Assembly: GCF_019636135.1 (NCBI RefSeq)
Contig: NZ_JAHBYD010000015.1
Span: 54,690 to 118,689, forward strand
Direction: 5' to 3'
Length of the DNA stretch: 64,000 nucleotides
Source of the DNA: Phenylobacterium sp.
GTDB lineage: Bacteria; Pseudomonadota; Alphaproteobacteria; Caulobacterales; Caulobacteraceae
Positions 45,610 through 53,971 of this stretch are shown here, piece by piece. The notes under the pieces were generated by a model. It did not search any database and was not told the DNA's origin. It saw nothing but the letters and a program-made list of their open reading frames with translations. Position 1 is the stretch's first letter; each line of letters opens with the position of its first letter. Both the position numbers and the translations under genes were made by a program.

Positions 45610-47046
45610 CTAGCGGTTCGACCAGACGCCGGTCGAGCCGCCGGAGGAGCGGCCGCCGCCGCCGTGGCCGCCGCTGCGGCCTGCGCCGCCGCCCCGGCCG
45701 CGGTTGCCGCCGCGGTTCGGGCCCTTGAAGGCGGGCTTGTCGCCAGCCGCGCGGACCGGCGCGCCTTCATGACGGTGGCCGCCGCCGCCGCCGTTCCCGT
45801 GGTTGCGGTTGCGCTTCGGCTTCCCGCCGCGGTTCGCGTTGGCGCTGCGGGTGTCGGCGCGTTCCGGCCGGCCGCCCGGATCGGGCATGGCCGCGGTGGC
45901 GGCGCCCAGGTGGCGGTCGTTGCGGCGGTCGAAGCTGGGGATGCGCTGGCGGGTCACCTTCTCGATGTCCTTCAGCAGGCTCCGCTCGTCGTCGGCGCAG
46001 AAGGCCACGGCCGAGCCGTCGGCGCCGGCGCGGGCCGTGCGGCCGATCCGGTGGACGTAGGCTTCCGGCACGTTCGGCAGCTCGAACTGCACGACGTGGC
46101 TGACCGCGTCGATGTCGATGCCGCGCGCCGCGATGTCGGTGGCGACCAGGGCGCGGACCTCGCCGGCCTTGAACGCCGCCAGCGCCCGCTCGCGCTGGCC
46201 CTGGCTCTTGTCGCCGTGGATCGAGACGGCTTCCACGCCGGCCTGCTCCAGCCCGCGCGCCACGCGGTCGGCGCCGCGCTTGGTGCGGGTGAAGACGATC
46301 ACGCGCTTGAAGCCGCCGTCGTCGAACAGTTCGGCCAGCAGGGCGCGCTTGCGCTGCTGCTCGACGAAGAGGACGCGCTGGTTGATCCGCTCGACGGTGG
46401 TGGCCTGCGGGGTCACCGCGACCTTCACCGGGTTCGGGTTCAGGATCTCGCCCGAGAGCTTCTCGATCTCGCCGGGCATGGTGGCCGAGAAGAACAGGTT
46501 CTGACGCTGGCGCGGCAGGAACTTCACGATCTTCCGGATCGGCACGATGAAGCCCATGTCGAGCATCTGGTCGGCCTCGTCCAGCACGAAGGTCTCGACG
46601 CCCTCCAGCGTCATGGTCTTCTCGCCGAGATGGTCGAGCAGGCGGCCGGGGGTGGCCACCAGCACGTCGACGCCGCCGGCCAGCGCGCGCATCTGGCCGC
46701 CGTACTTCACGCCGCCGAAGACGACGGCGACGGTGACGCCCATGTGCTTGCCGTAGGCCTTGAAGCTCTCGCCGATCTGGGTGGCGAGCTCGCGGGTCGG
46801 GGCCAGCACCAGGACGCGGGCGCTGCGGCGCGGGGCCGGCTTCCGGTTTTCGGCGAGGCGGTGGAGGATCGGCAGGGCGAAGGCCGCGGTCTTGCCGGTG
46901 CCGGTCTGGGCGATGCCCAGGATGTCCTTGCCCGCCAGCACGCCCGGGATCGCCTGGGCCTGGATCGGGGTCGGGTTGACGTAGCCTTCGTCGGCCAGCG
47001 CCTTGAGCAGCGGCTTGGCCAGGCCAAGGTCGGTGAATTGAGTCAA
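45610..47046 (-). CDS. DEAD-box RNA helicase (RhlE-like)
   Basis: This 478-residue ATP-dependent RNA helicase shows the motifs in order: Q motif (FTDLGLAKPLLKAL with PTPIQAQAIP), Walker A AQTGTGKT, PTRELATQI, TPGRLLDHL, DEAD, SAT, then VIVFTRTKRGADRVA, ATDIAARGIDID and HRIGRTARAG. The C-terminal about 100 residues are Gly/Arg/Asn-rich, an RNA-binding tail. No ATG gives the family start; the TTG at 47046 yields (M)TQFTDLGL, the usual RhlE N-terminus. A role in cold adaptation or ribosome assembly is typical of the family. Confidence 0.93.
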   Translation of the reverse strand: MTQFTDLGLAKPLLKALADEGYVNPTPIQAQAIPGVLAGKDILGIAQTGTGKTAAFALPILHRLAENRKPAPRRSARVLVLAPTRELATQIGESFKAYGKHMGVTVAVVFGGVKYGGQMRALAGGVDVLVATPGRLLDHLGEKTMTLEGVETFVLDEADQMLDMGFIVPIRKIVKFLPRQRQNLFFSATMPGEIEKLSGEILNPNPVKVAVTPQATTVERINQRVLFVEQQRKRALLAELFDDGGFKRVIVFTRTKRGADRVARGLEQAGVEAVSIHGDKSQGQRERALAAFKAGEVRALVATDIAARGIDIDAVSHVVQFELPNVPEAYVHRIGRTARAGADGSAVAFCADDERSLLKDIEKVTRQRIPSFDRRNDRHLGAATAAMPDPGGRPERADTRSANANRGGKPKRNRNHGNGGGGGHRHEGAPVRAAGDKPAFKGPNRGGNRGRGGGAGRSGGHGGGGRSSGGSTGVWSNR

Positions 47047-47353
47047 AGTCGTTCTTTCGCGTAGGCGGAAACGCGGCCGCCGGGTCCTTCCCGGGGTCGC
47101 GTCAGCGCCGGTCTTTGGGGAAGCGCCCCGCGTGATGGGCGCGTCGGGTGAGAAAGCCTCACGGCGCTCGACAGGCTGAGCCTCGATTCCGAGGCCCCAC
47201 GCGGCTGGAGCGCAGATAGCGTCCGGGAGGGACGCGAGCTGCAAATCGGGGTTTTGGGTGGCAAAGTCAACTGACGGCCGGGGTTTATGGCCCGGCCGTG
47301 GCCTTTTGGCCGCAGGGCTGACGGGATGTGCGCTCGGGGAAGGGATGCGTCCG
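47047..47353. other. intergenic region between helicase and serine hydrolase genes
   Basis: The 307 bp separate divergent genes and must hold both promoters. A hairpin (GGCCGGG / CCCGGCC at 47276-47297) has no T tract. I see no gene. A long 5' leader for the helicase is possible, as is common for cold-responsive helicases, but is not shown by the sequence. Confidence 0.35.
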
Positions 47354-48553
47354 ATGAGGGGTCTGGCGGGAGTGATCGCGGCGCTGGCGCTGGGTGCGGC
47401 CGCAGTCGCGCAGGCGGCCCCGTCTGCGGCCGACAAGACGGCGATCGCCGCCTACGAAGCCAGGCTGGGCCCGAATGACAGCCCGCTCGCCGCGCGGATG
47501 GCCGAGCTGCACGTGCCGGGCGTCAGCATCGCCTTCATCGAAGGCGGCCGCGTGAAATGGGCCAGGGCCTATGGCGTCGCGACGGCCGGCGGGCCGAAGG
47601 CCACGCCCGCGACGCTGTTCCAGGCGGCCTCCATGAGCAAGGCGGTGGCGGCGGCCACGGCGCTGCGCCTCGCCGACCGGGGCAGGCTGGACCTCGACCA
47701 GGACGTGAACGCCCGATTGCGGGCGTGGAAGGTCCCCGAAAGTCCGTTCACGGCGGAGGCGAAGGTCACCATGCGCGGCCTGCTCAGCCATACGGCGGGG
47801 CTCACCGTCGGCGGCTTTCCCGGCTATGCCGCCGGCAAGCCGGTCCCGAGCACCGTGCAGGTCCTGGACGGAGCGCCGCCGGCCAATACGCCGGCCGTGC
47901 GCTCGTGGGAGGCGCCGGGCCGCTATGCCTATTCCGGCGGCGGCTACACCGTGGCGCAGTTGTTGATCGCGGAGGTGGGCGGCGAGCCCTATCCGGACCT
48001 CGCCGAGCGGCTGGTGCTGCGGCCGGCGGGGATGACGGCTTCGACGATGGCGCAGCCGCTGCCCGAGCGGCTGATCCCGAAGGCCGCCAGCGGCCACGAC
48101 GCCAGGGGCCAGGTGATCCCGGGCGCGCGCAACACCTATCCGGAATATGCCGCCGCCGGGCTCTGGACGACGCCGTCCGACTACGGCCGGTTCCTGATCA
48201 CGGTGCAGGAGTCCTGGGCCGGGCGCCGCGGCGCCCTGCTGAGCGCTGCGAGCGCGAAGGCCATGGTGACGCCGGTGGACGCCTCGGCCGGCTACGGGCT
48301 CGGACTGCTGACCGGCCGCCGCGGCGGCCATCCCTACGTCACGCACGGCGGCAGCAACGAGGGCTTCCGCTGCGATTCCCTGGCGTTCCTCGACGGGTCG
48401 CGGCAGGGCGTGGTGGTGATGACCAACGGCGACAACGGCTCGCGCCTGGCGGGCGAGATCCTCGCCGCGCTGGGCCGGGCCTACGGCTGGGGGCCGCCCG
48501 ATCCCGACAACAAGGCCTCGACCCGCCGCGCGCCGTTCATCGCGCCGCGGTGA
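47354..48553 (+). CDS. exported serine hydrolase, class C beta-lactamase family
   Basis: The 399-residue protein has a signal peptide (to about 21) and the beta-lactamase / DD-peptidase fold. The SxxK motif is SMSK (Ser 93), the middle motif is Y-S-G (RYAYSGGGYTVAQLL) instead of Y-x-N, and HGG (THGGSNEGF) replaces KTG. This set is typical of esterase- or D-aminopeptidase-like members rather than true beta-lactamases. ATG 47354 has GAAGGG 9 nt upstream; ATG 47345 is nearly as likely. Confidence 0.85.
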   Translation: MRGLAGVIAALALGAAAVAQAAPSAADKTAIAAYEARLGPNDSPLAARMAELHVPGVSIAFIEGGRVKWARAYGVATAGGPKATPATLFQAASMSKAVAAATALRLADRGRLDLDQDVNARLRAWKVPESPFTAEAKVTMRGLLSHTAGLTVGGFPGYAAGKPVPSTVQVLDGAPPANTPAVRSWEAPGRYAYSGGGYTVAQLLIAEVGGEPYPDLAERLVLRPAGMTASTMAQPLPERLIPKAASGHDARGQVIPGARNTYPEYAAAGLWTTPSDYGRFLITVQESWAGRRGALLSAASAKAMVTPVDASAGYGLGLLTGRRGGHPYVTHGGSNEGFRCDSLAFLDGSRQGVVVMTNGDNGSRLAGEILAALGRAYGWGPPDPDNKASTRRAPFIAPR

Positions 48554-48638
48554 GCGGTCCGGGCCTGCGGGACCGCAGGGCGGCGGGGATCCGCCTCCAC
48601 GGCTTTCCTCCGCAGCAGGGTGAAGCTAGGACATCGGC

Positions 48639-49043
48639 ATGACGAAGCCGATGGTCCTGGTCGCCGCCGCGGCCCTGGTCGACGTGGACGGCCGGGTGCT
48701 CCTGTGCCAGCGGCCCGAGGGCAAGCAACTGGCCGGCCTGTGGGAGTTTCCCGGCGGCAAGGTCGAGCCCGGCGAGACGCCCGAGGCCTGCCTGATCCGC
48801 GAACTGGACGAGGAGCTCGGGATCACCGTGACCAGGGCGTGCCTCGCGCCGTTCGTGTTCGCGAGCCACGAGTACGAGGGCTTCCACCTCTTGATGCCGC
48901 TCTACCTGGTGCGGCGCTGGGAGGGGACGGTGCGGGCGGTCGAGCACAAGGCGCTGGCCTGGGTGCGCCCCAACGACATGGACGCCTATCCGATGCCTCC
49001 GGCCGACCCGCCGCTGGTGGCGTGGCTCCGGGACCTGATCTGA
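48639..49043 (+). CDS. mutT: NUDIX hydrolase MutT
   Basis: MutT hydrolyses oxidised dGTP (8-oxo-dGTP) to the monophosphate and prevents A:T to C:G changes. The 134-residue protein has the full Nudix box, GKVEPGETPEACLIRELDEE followed by LGI, matching GX5EX7REUXEEXGU, with the preceding WEFPGG. The C-terminal half (VRRWEGTVRAVEHKALAWV) fits (deoxy)nucleoside triphosphate pyrophosphohydrolases. AGGA lies just upstream of the ATG. It is a short monocistronic gene. Confidence 0.9.
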   Translation: MTKPMVLVAAAALVDVDGRVLLCQRPEGKQLAGLWEFPGGKVEPGETPEACLIRELDEELGITVTRACLAPFVFASHEYEGFHLLMPLYLVRRWEGTVRAVEHKALAWVRPNDMDAYPMPPADPPLVAWLRDLI

Positions 49044-49080
49044 TGCGGGCGCTTCTGGTCGCCCGGTCCGCCTGGATAAT

Positions 49081-49131
49081 CCCCTGAACGTCATGGCCGG
49101 GACAAGCCCGGCCATGACGTTCAGAAGGGGG
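49081..49131. repeat. intergenic palindromic repeat, family B, short copy
   Basis: CCCCTGAACGTCATGGCCGG and its inverse (CCGGCCATGACGTTCAG, then GGGG) flank only about 6 bp. The sequence matches the arms of the element at 29931-30074, with the inner part deleted. Confidence 0.8.
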
Positions 49132-49137
49132 AGTGGG

Positions 49138-50025
49138 CTAAAGCCCCGCCCGCCGCGTCTGACGCGTCGCCTCCACCACGCACCGGCCGGGGTCGGCCAT
49201 GGCGTGGACGCCCAGGCAGTAGATGTCCTCGTAGTGCGTGCCGGCGGCGGCGAGGCACTGGTGGTAGTTGAGCTTGGCGAGGCGCAGGCACTGGCCGCTC
49301 TTCGGCTCCTGCATCAGCGCGCGCGCCGCGCCGTCCTGGCCCAGCACGGTGAGCGCCGCCACCGCGACGCCGCGGGCCACCACCGGGCTCGCGCCGCCGC
49401 GCCGGCCGCCCTCGGCGATGGCGGCGGAGAGGCGGGCGCGGTCGGCGGGCTCGGCGCGGTAGCCGGCGGCCTGCTTCACGGCCGCCAGCCGCTGGGCGGC
49501 GTTGGGCACGCGGGCGCGCGACCAGGCCTGGTGCTGGACGCTGTAGGAGGCCTTGCGCACCCGCTGGCCGGCGTCGGCCAGCGCTTCGCCGCGGCGGGCC
49601 AGCGCGGCGTTGGCGCGGGCGGCGGCGGCGTTCGCGCCGGGCAGGCCGAGTGCGGCGTTCGGGTCGGCGGCGATGCGCCGCGCGGCGCCGCGGTCGGCGC
49701 GGACGGCGGCCACGAAGCCGGGCTCCTGCATCGCCGCCAGCGCGGCGTAGGCGATCATGCCGGCCTCGAGCTGCCGGGGCTCGTAGCCCGCGCCGGTGAG
49801 CAACCGCTGGCCGATCTCGGTCGGGTTGGCGAACGCCGGATCGATGGCGGCGGCGCGCCGCGTGTAGGCCTCGAAGGCGCTGGCCTGGCCCGCGAGGCCG
49901 ACGGCCACGTCGCCGGACGACGGCCGCTGCGCCTGGCGCTGCGGTGGGGCCGAACGCGTGGCGCAGCCGGCGAGCGTGAGGGCGATGAGCGCAGCCGAGA
50001 GGCCGTGGAACAAGCTTGGGCGCAC
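49138..50025 (-). CDS. Ala-rich lipoprotein of unknown function
   Basis: This 295-residue protein has a lipobox (LTLAGC, Cys at about 21), then a Pro/Arg/Gln linker. A mostly helical Ala/Arg-rich body follows (GQRLLTGAGYEPRQLEAGMI, AAMQEPGFVAAVRADRGAAR). The C-terminal part contains four Cys (QCLRLAKLNYHQCLAAAGTH, then YCLGVHAM and GRCVVEAT) that may form two disulfides in the periplasm. The start is GTG 50025 with GGGGGA upstream; no ATG start precedes the lipobox. The family is not recognised. Confidence 0.75.
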   Translation of the reverse strand: MRPSLFHGLSAALIALTLAGCATRSAPPQRQAQRPSSGDVAVGLAGQASAFEAYTRRAAAIDPAFANPTEIGQRLLTGAGYEPRQLEAGMIAYAALAAMQEPGFVAAVRADRGAARRIAADPNAALGLPGANAAAARANAALARRGEALADAGQRVRKASYSVQHQAWSRARVPNAAQRLAAVKQAAGYRAEPADRARLSAAIAEGGRRGGASPVVARGVAVAALTVLGQDGAARALMQEPKSGQCLRLAKLNYHQCLAAAGTHYEDIYCLGVHAMADPGRCVVEATRQTRRAGL

Positions 50026-50130
50026 GTCGAATACTCCCCCGACGAACCGCCCCCCGATGACGCGGGCCTGGCCGCGAACGGCCCGGCCTGCGCCGTGGCC
50101 GACTGTCGCGGCGGGAGGGTTAGCGGAGTG

Positions 50131-50946
50131 TTACCGGGGCGGCGCCCAGCCGGTGATCGTGAGGATCTCGAAGGTCGCCGGGATGCGGCCGTCGGGGGTC
50201 CCGAAGCGCTCGGCGTAGAGGTCGAAGGCGCGGGCCAGCAGGCGGCGGGTCAGCGGCCTGGGGTGGCGTTCGGCGAGCACGCCGGTCTCGCCCATCTGGC
50301 GCAGGTCCGCGAGCAGCTTCAGCGGGTGCTCGTAGGTCGCCGTCACCGTGTCGATGTCGGCCACCGGCTGCTGGAAGCCGGCGCGCTGGAGCAGGCCGGC
50401 GGCGTCGCGGGCGTCGGCGAAGGGCGAGACGCGGCTGCCCGCGCCGCCCAGGATCTCGGCCTCGGCGGCGACCAGCGATTGGCGCAGCTCCGTCAGCGTC
50501 ACGCCGCCCAGGAACGCGCCGATGAAGAGGCCGTCCGGCTTCAGCGCGCGCCGGGCCTGGATGAGCGCGCCCACCACGTCGTTGGTCCAGTGCAGGCCCA
50601 GCGTCGAGACGATCAGGTCGAGGCTCTCGTCGGCGAACGGCAGGCGCTCGTCGTCGGCGACGAGGCGCAGGCCGGGGCGGCCCGCCAGCATGCGGTGCGA
50701 GAGGTCGGCCTCGATCAGCGCCCCGACCTTGCCGGGCGCCTCGTCCGCCAGCGCCTCGGCGAAGGCGCCGGCGCGCGCCGAGAGGTCGACGGCCAGCGGG
50801 AAGGTGCGCATGATGGGCGCCAGGCGCCCGGCCACGTCGACGGCGGCCCGCCGCTGGAGGAAATCGGCGTTCGCGAAGCCCGGGGCCGCGCGGTCCAGGC
50901 GCTTGCGGTGCAGGTTTCGGTCGAACAGTTTGGGCGGGGTGGCCAT
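50131..50946 (-). CDS. SAM-dependent methyltransferase (BioC/NDUFAF5-like)
   Basis: This 271-residue protein has the N-terminal PPKLFDRNLHRKRLDRAAPG typical of NDUFAF5/BioC-type methyltransferases of alphaproteobacteria, a degenerate SAM-binding region (FPLAVDLSARAGAFAEALAD), ERLPFADESLDLIVSTLGLH and WTNDVVGALIQARRALKPDG. The glycine-rich motif I is weaker than usual (DLSARAG). It may hydroxylate or methylate a protein or biotin precursor, but no biotin genes are nearby. It is divergent from comF, and the two starts are only about 45 bp apart. Confidence 0.87.
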   Translation of the reverse strand: MATPPKLFDRNLHRKRLDRAAPGFANADFLQRRAAVDVAGRLAPIMRTFPLAVDLSARAGAFAEALADEAPGKVGALIEADLSHRMLAGRPGLRLVADDERLPFADESLDLIVSTLGLHWTNDVVGALIQARRALKPDGLFIGAFLGGVTLTELRQSLVAAEAEILGGAGSRVSPFADARDAAGLLQRAGFQQPVADIDTVTATYEHPLKLLADLRQMGETGVLAERHPRPLTRRLLARAFDLYAERFGTPDGRIPATFEILTITGWAPPR

Positions 50947-50991
50947 TTGGAGCCGGAAAGAGACGATTTCGTCGAGACTTGGAAGCCCCGC

Positions 50992-51717
50992 GTGCAGGCG
51001 GCGTGGCGCGGCGCGCTCGACATGCTGTTCCCGCCGCAGGCGCTGGACGGCGGCCCGCGGCCGCTGGCGGGCGGCTTCACCGCCGACCGCTGGAGCCGCA
51101 TCCGCTTCCTCGACGGCCCCGTCTGCGACGGTTGCGGCGCGCCTTTCGACTTCGACCCCGGCGCCCGGTGCGCGGCGTGCGTGGCGAAGCCGCGGGCGTT
51201 CGATGCGGCGCGGGCGGCCTGCCTCTACGACGAGAGCTCGCGCGACCCGATCCTGCAACTGAAGCACGCCGACCGGCTGGACCTCGCGCCCATGTTCGCC
51301 CGCTGGCTCAGCCGCACGGCGCGCGACCTGATCGAGGAGGCGGATGCGATCGCGCCGGTGCCGCTGCACCCGATGCGGCTGATCGCGCGGCGGCACAACC
51401 AGGCGGCCGAGATCGCCCGGCCGCTCGCCAGGCTGACGGGGACGCCCTACCTGCCCGACGCGCTGGTGCGTCGCCGCCGCACCGACACCCAGGCCGGCAA
51501 GTCGGGCTCGGGGCGGCGTCGCAACGTGGCCGCGGCGTTCGAGGTGCCCGCGTCGCGGCGCAAGCTGGTGGACGGCCTGCGCATCCTTCTGGTCGACGAC
51601 GTGTTGACCACGGGCGCGACGGCCGAAGGCTGCGCGCGGGCGCTGAAGGCCGCCGGGGCCGCCCGCGTCGATCTGGCGGTGGTGGCGCGGGTCCAGGCGC
51701 GGGGACTCACTATATGA
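50992..51717 (+). CDS. comF: ComF family phosphoribosyltransferase-like protein
   Basis: This 241-residue protein has a zinc-ribbon-like N-terminus (LFPPQ, then CDGCGAPF and CAACVAKP) and a C-terminal PRT domain with the PRPP-binding motif ILLVDDVLTTGATAEGC and the helix RRHNQAAEIARPLARLTG. ComF proteins are linked to DNA uptake, and in bacteria lacking competence their role is uncertain. I prefer GTG 50992 (GGAAG upstream), since ComF proteins begin about 10 residues before LFPP; TTG 50947 is a longer alternative. grxC follows 28 nt after the stop. Confidence 0.88.
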   Translation: MQAAWRGALDMLFPPQALDGGPRPLAGGFTADRWSRIRFLDGPVCDGCGAPFDFDPGARCAACVAKPRAFDAARAACLYDESSRDPILQLKHADRLDLAPMFARWLSRTARDLIEEADAIAPVPLHPMRLIARRHNQAAEIARPLARLTGTPYLPDALVRRRRTDTQAGKSGSGRRRNVAAAFEVPASRRKLVDGLRILLVDDVLTTGATAEGCARALKAAGAARVDLAVVARVQARGLTI

Positions 51718-51745
51718 AGTGTCAACGACGACCCATGTGAGCGAG

Positions 51746-52006
51746 ATGACCCAGGTCACCATCTACACCAAGCCCTACTGCCCCTACTGCATCCGGGCGG
51801 TGGATCTGCTCGAGCAGAAGGGCGTGGACTTCACCGAGATCGAGGCGGCGTTCGACCCCGACAAGCGCCAGGAGATGATCGCGCGCGCGGGCGGCCGGGC
51901 GACGTTCCCGCAGATCTTCATCGGCGACCGGCACATCGGCGGCTGCGACGACATGATGGCCCTGGAACGCGCCGGCAAGCTCGACCCGCTGCTGAACGCG
52001 GCCTGA
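51746..52006 (+). CDS. grxC: glutaredoxin 3
   Basis: This 86-residue glutaredoxin has the active site CPYC (YTKPYCPYCIRAVDLL) and the glutathione-binding TFPQIFIGDRHIGGCDDM block. It reduces protein and small-molecule disulfides with glutathione in the cytoplasm. The ATG at 51746 gives the family start MTQVTIYTKPYC; the GTG at 51719 is less likely. It lies just after comF on the same strand, an order common in alphaproteobacteria, and is probably cotranscribed with it. Confidence 0.95.
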   Translation: MTQVTIYTKPYCPYCIRAVDLLEQKGVDFTEIEAAFDPDKRQEMIARAGGRATFPQIFIGDRHIGGCDDMMALERAGKLDPLLNAA

Positions 52007-52033
52007 GGCCGGGGCGGGCGGTCCCGCGCCGCT

Positions 52034-52771
52034 TCAGGGCGCCACCCGGACGCGGCCGACCGTGGTCTTGCCGTCGCGCGTCTGGAGTTCGTACTCCACC
52101 ACGTTCGCCGAGATCGCGCCGCCGGCCTGTTCCGGCTGCACGTCCACGATCTGCAACAGGGCGTCGGCGACGAGGTTGGGATACGGGCCCGCCCGGTCCA
52201 TCACGGCCTGGGCGTCGGCCTTGGGCACGCGCCAGATCTGGGCGACCTGGCCGTTGGCGAAGCCGACCTTGACCTCTTCGCCCAGCGCCTTGAAGCCGTA
52301 GCTGGAACTGGGCGCGAAGGCGGCGACCCGGAACTCGCCATAGGTGGGGTCGTACGGCAGGCCGTCCAGGTTCGTGCTCAGGCGCAGGCGGCCGACGTTG
52401 GCGACCGACCGGGCGGCGGCCTCGAGCTCGGCGCGGACCTCGGCGCGGCGCGCGGCGCGGTCCTGGGGCTGCGCGTACCTCACCCGCCCGTCGTCCTCGG
52501 TCCACTTGTCCAGCGGCGCGGGCACGCCGGAGAGCGAGTGGTAGAGCATCACCATCTGCAGCTCCGAGGGGTTCACCAGCTCGCCGGTCCGCTTGGCGAG
52601 GTCGGCGCGAACCGGCGGGGCGGCGGCGGGCGCCGTCGCGGTCCCTGCCGGCGCCGCGGCGACCGAGACGCCGGCGGGCGGCCCGGCGGCCGTCGAGGGC
52701 CTGTCGCCGCGGCCGCAGGCGGCGAGCGGCAGAAGCGCGATCAGCGCCCAGTGTCTCAAGGTCGCCCCCAT
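52034..52771 (-). CDS. lipoprotein of unknown function (second of a pair)
   Basis: This 245-residue protein has a lipobox (LLPLAACG, Cys at about 19), then an Ala/Pro/Gly-rich linker to about 55. The mature domain (about 65-245) contains NPSELQMVMLYHSLSGVPAP, LPYDPTYGEFRVAAFAP and VVEYELQTRDGKTTVGRVRV. The ATG overlaps the stop of the upstream gene (TGATG), so the two are translationally coupled. Both products are anchored lipoproteins with different folds. No known family is recognised. Confidence 0.75.
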   Translation of the reverse strand: MGATLRHWALIALLPLAACGRGDRPSTAAGPPAGVSVAAAPAGTATAPAAAPPVRADLAKRTGELVNPSELQMVMLYHSLSGVPAPLDKWTEDDGRVRYAQPQDRAARRAEVRAELEAAARSVANVGRLRLSTNLDGLPYDPTYGEFRVAAFAPSSSYGFKALGEEVKVGFANGQVAQIWRVPKADAQAVMDRAGPYPNLVADALLQIVDVQPEQAGGAISANVVEYELQTRDGKTTVGRVRVAP

Positions 52772-53700
52772 CACAGTTTCGGCGCGTCGGCGTTCTGGTT
52801 GGCGCGCTGCACCTCCTTGGCGCGGCGCTGGGCATCGGCTGCGGCGAGCGCCTTCTCGGTGGCCTCGATGGCGGCGTAGCCCTTGGCCTGATCGGCGATC
52901 CCCAGCTCCAGCGAGCGGGCGAGGTCGGGGTTCGTCTTCAGGGGCACGATCCGCGCGGCGACGGTCAGGCCGCAGTCCGGGTTGAGCGAGAAGCCGTTGG
53001 ACGTGGCGCGGACCCGCCCGAGGCAATTGCCGGTCAGGGGAGAGTCCCGGTCGAGCGGGCGGCCCATGGCGTCGTGCAGCCAGTAGATCTCGCCGTTCTG
53101 GTCGAGGGTCGGCGGCCCGTACTTGTCGGTGAGCGCCTTGCGGACGGTCTCCAGCGGCGGATTGCGCCCCTCCTCGAACCATTGCTCGCGCCAGACGCCG
53201 ACGACCCGATCCTGGTCCGGCGGCCCGATGGTGGAGACATAGAAGAGCTGCTGGCCCGGCTTGAGGGCGTCGACCACGCGGTTCGCGCCGCGCGCCGCGG
53301 CGTCGTCATGCATCTTCTTCAGGATCTCCTGGCTGGTCATCTCGGGCTCGCGCGGCTTGGCGTCGAAGCCCTGTCGAAGGCGCTGGCCGTAGCTCTCGAT
53401 GTCGAAGCCCGTCGTCGTCGGCTTCACGTCCAGGCTCTTGTCCTCGCATTGGACCAGGTTCGCCGCCTCGTCGTAGGTGAGGCCCGGCCGCACGCCCACC
53501 ACGTCGTCCACCGGCGCCCCGGCCGGCCGGGCGGCGGTCTGCAGCCGCGCCGGGCAGTGGACGCGCGGCGCCTTTTCGCCCGCGGTCGAGGCGGTCGTCG
53601 AGGCCGCCGGGCCGCCGCCGCCCTCCGTCTTCTTCTGGCAGCCGCTCAGCAGTACGCCGAGCGCCAGCGCCGTGGTCGCCCAGAGCCTTGTCCGCATCAT
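52771..53700 (-). CDS. lipoprotein of unknown function (first of a pair)
   Basis: This 309-residue protein has a lipobox (GVLLSGCQ, Cys at about 21), then a Gly/Ser/Thr linker. Two similar-looking regions follow: about 65-130 has GVRPGLTYDEAANLVQCEDK (a phrase common in periplasmic domains that recognise a calyx-like substrate), and about 150-230 has VSTIGPPDQDRVVGVWREQW with YGPPTLDQNGEIYWL. The C-terminal helix is Ala/Arg/Gln-rich. It is coupled to the downstream lipoprotein gene. The function is unknown. Confidence 0.75.
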   Translation of the reverse strand: MMRTRLWATTALALGVLLSGCQKKTEGGGGPAASTTASTAGEKAPRVHCPARLQTAARPAGAPVDDVVGVRPGLTYDEAANLVQCEDKSLDVKPTTTGFDIESYGQRLRQGFDAKPREPEMTSQEILKKMHDDAAARGANRVVDALKPGQQLFYVSTIGPPDQDRVVGVWREQWFEEGRNPPLETVRKALTDKYGPPTLDQNGEIYWLHDAMGRPLDRDSPLTGNCLGRVRATSNGFSLNPDCGLTVAARIVPLKTNPDLARSLELGIADQAKGYAAIEATEKALAAADAQRRAKEVQRANQNADAPKL

Positions 53701-53816
53701 TGTCCGTAACTCCCCAACGCGCCCGCCGCGAAACAGGCGCGGCGGTTCTCGAAGGCTAGGGAGGGGCGGCGCGGGCCGTCCTCACGCAGGTCTCAAGAAG
53801 TTCTCAAGGCGGAGAT

Positions 53817-53971
53817 TCAGCGGCCGAGCTCGGCCTTCAGCCGCCGGGCGATGCGGGCGAGGTAGGGGTCGGCCGCCGGCTTCTCGAACGCGGCCCCCAC
53901 GGCGGCGAGGGCGGCCAGCGCCGCCGGCCGGTCGCCGCGCGCCAACGCGATCCGCGCCTTCGCGAGGTCGG
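53817..53971 (-). pseudogene. 3' remnant of a chromosomal gene at the island junction
   Basis: About 50 in-frame codons end in TGA. The translation shows helical repeat-like segments (ARIALARGDRPAALAALAAV, PYLARIARRLKAELGR) typical of the C-terminus of a TPR-like protein. Upstream, near 53971, coding sequence for an HsaA-like oxygenase begins on the opposite strand, so the 5' part of this gene is missing. I read it as a fragment cut off by recombination. The identity of the full protein is unknown. Confidence 0.55.

Noticed and set aside
43412..45613. A plus-strand frame of 733 codons antisense to the glycosyltransferase
   Set aside because: The two GT2 domains on the minus strand have all motifs; the opposite frame is a compositional shadow.
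47276..47297. Hairpin GGCCGGG / CCCGGCC upstream of the serine hydrolase
   Set aside because: It has no T tract and no defined function, so I do not call it a terminator.
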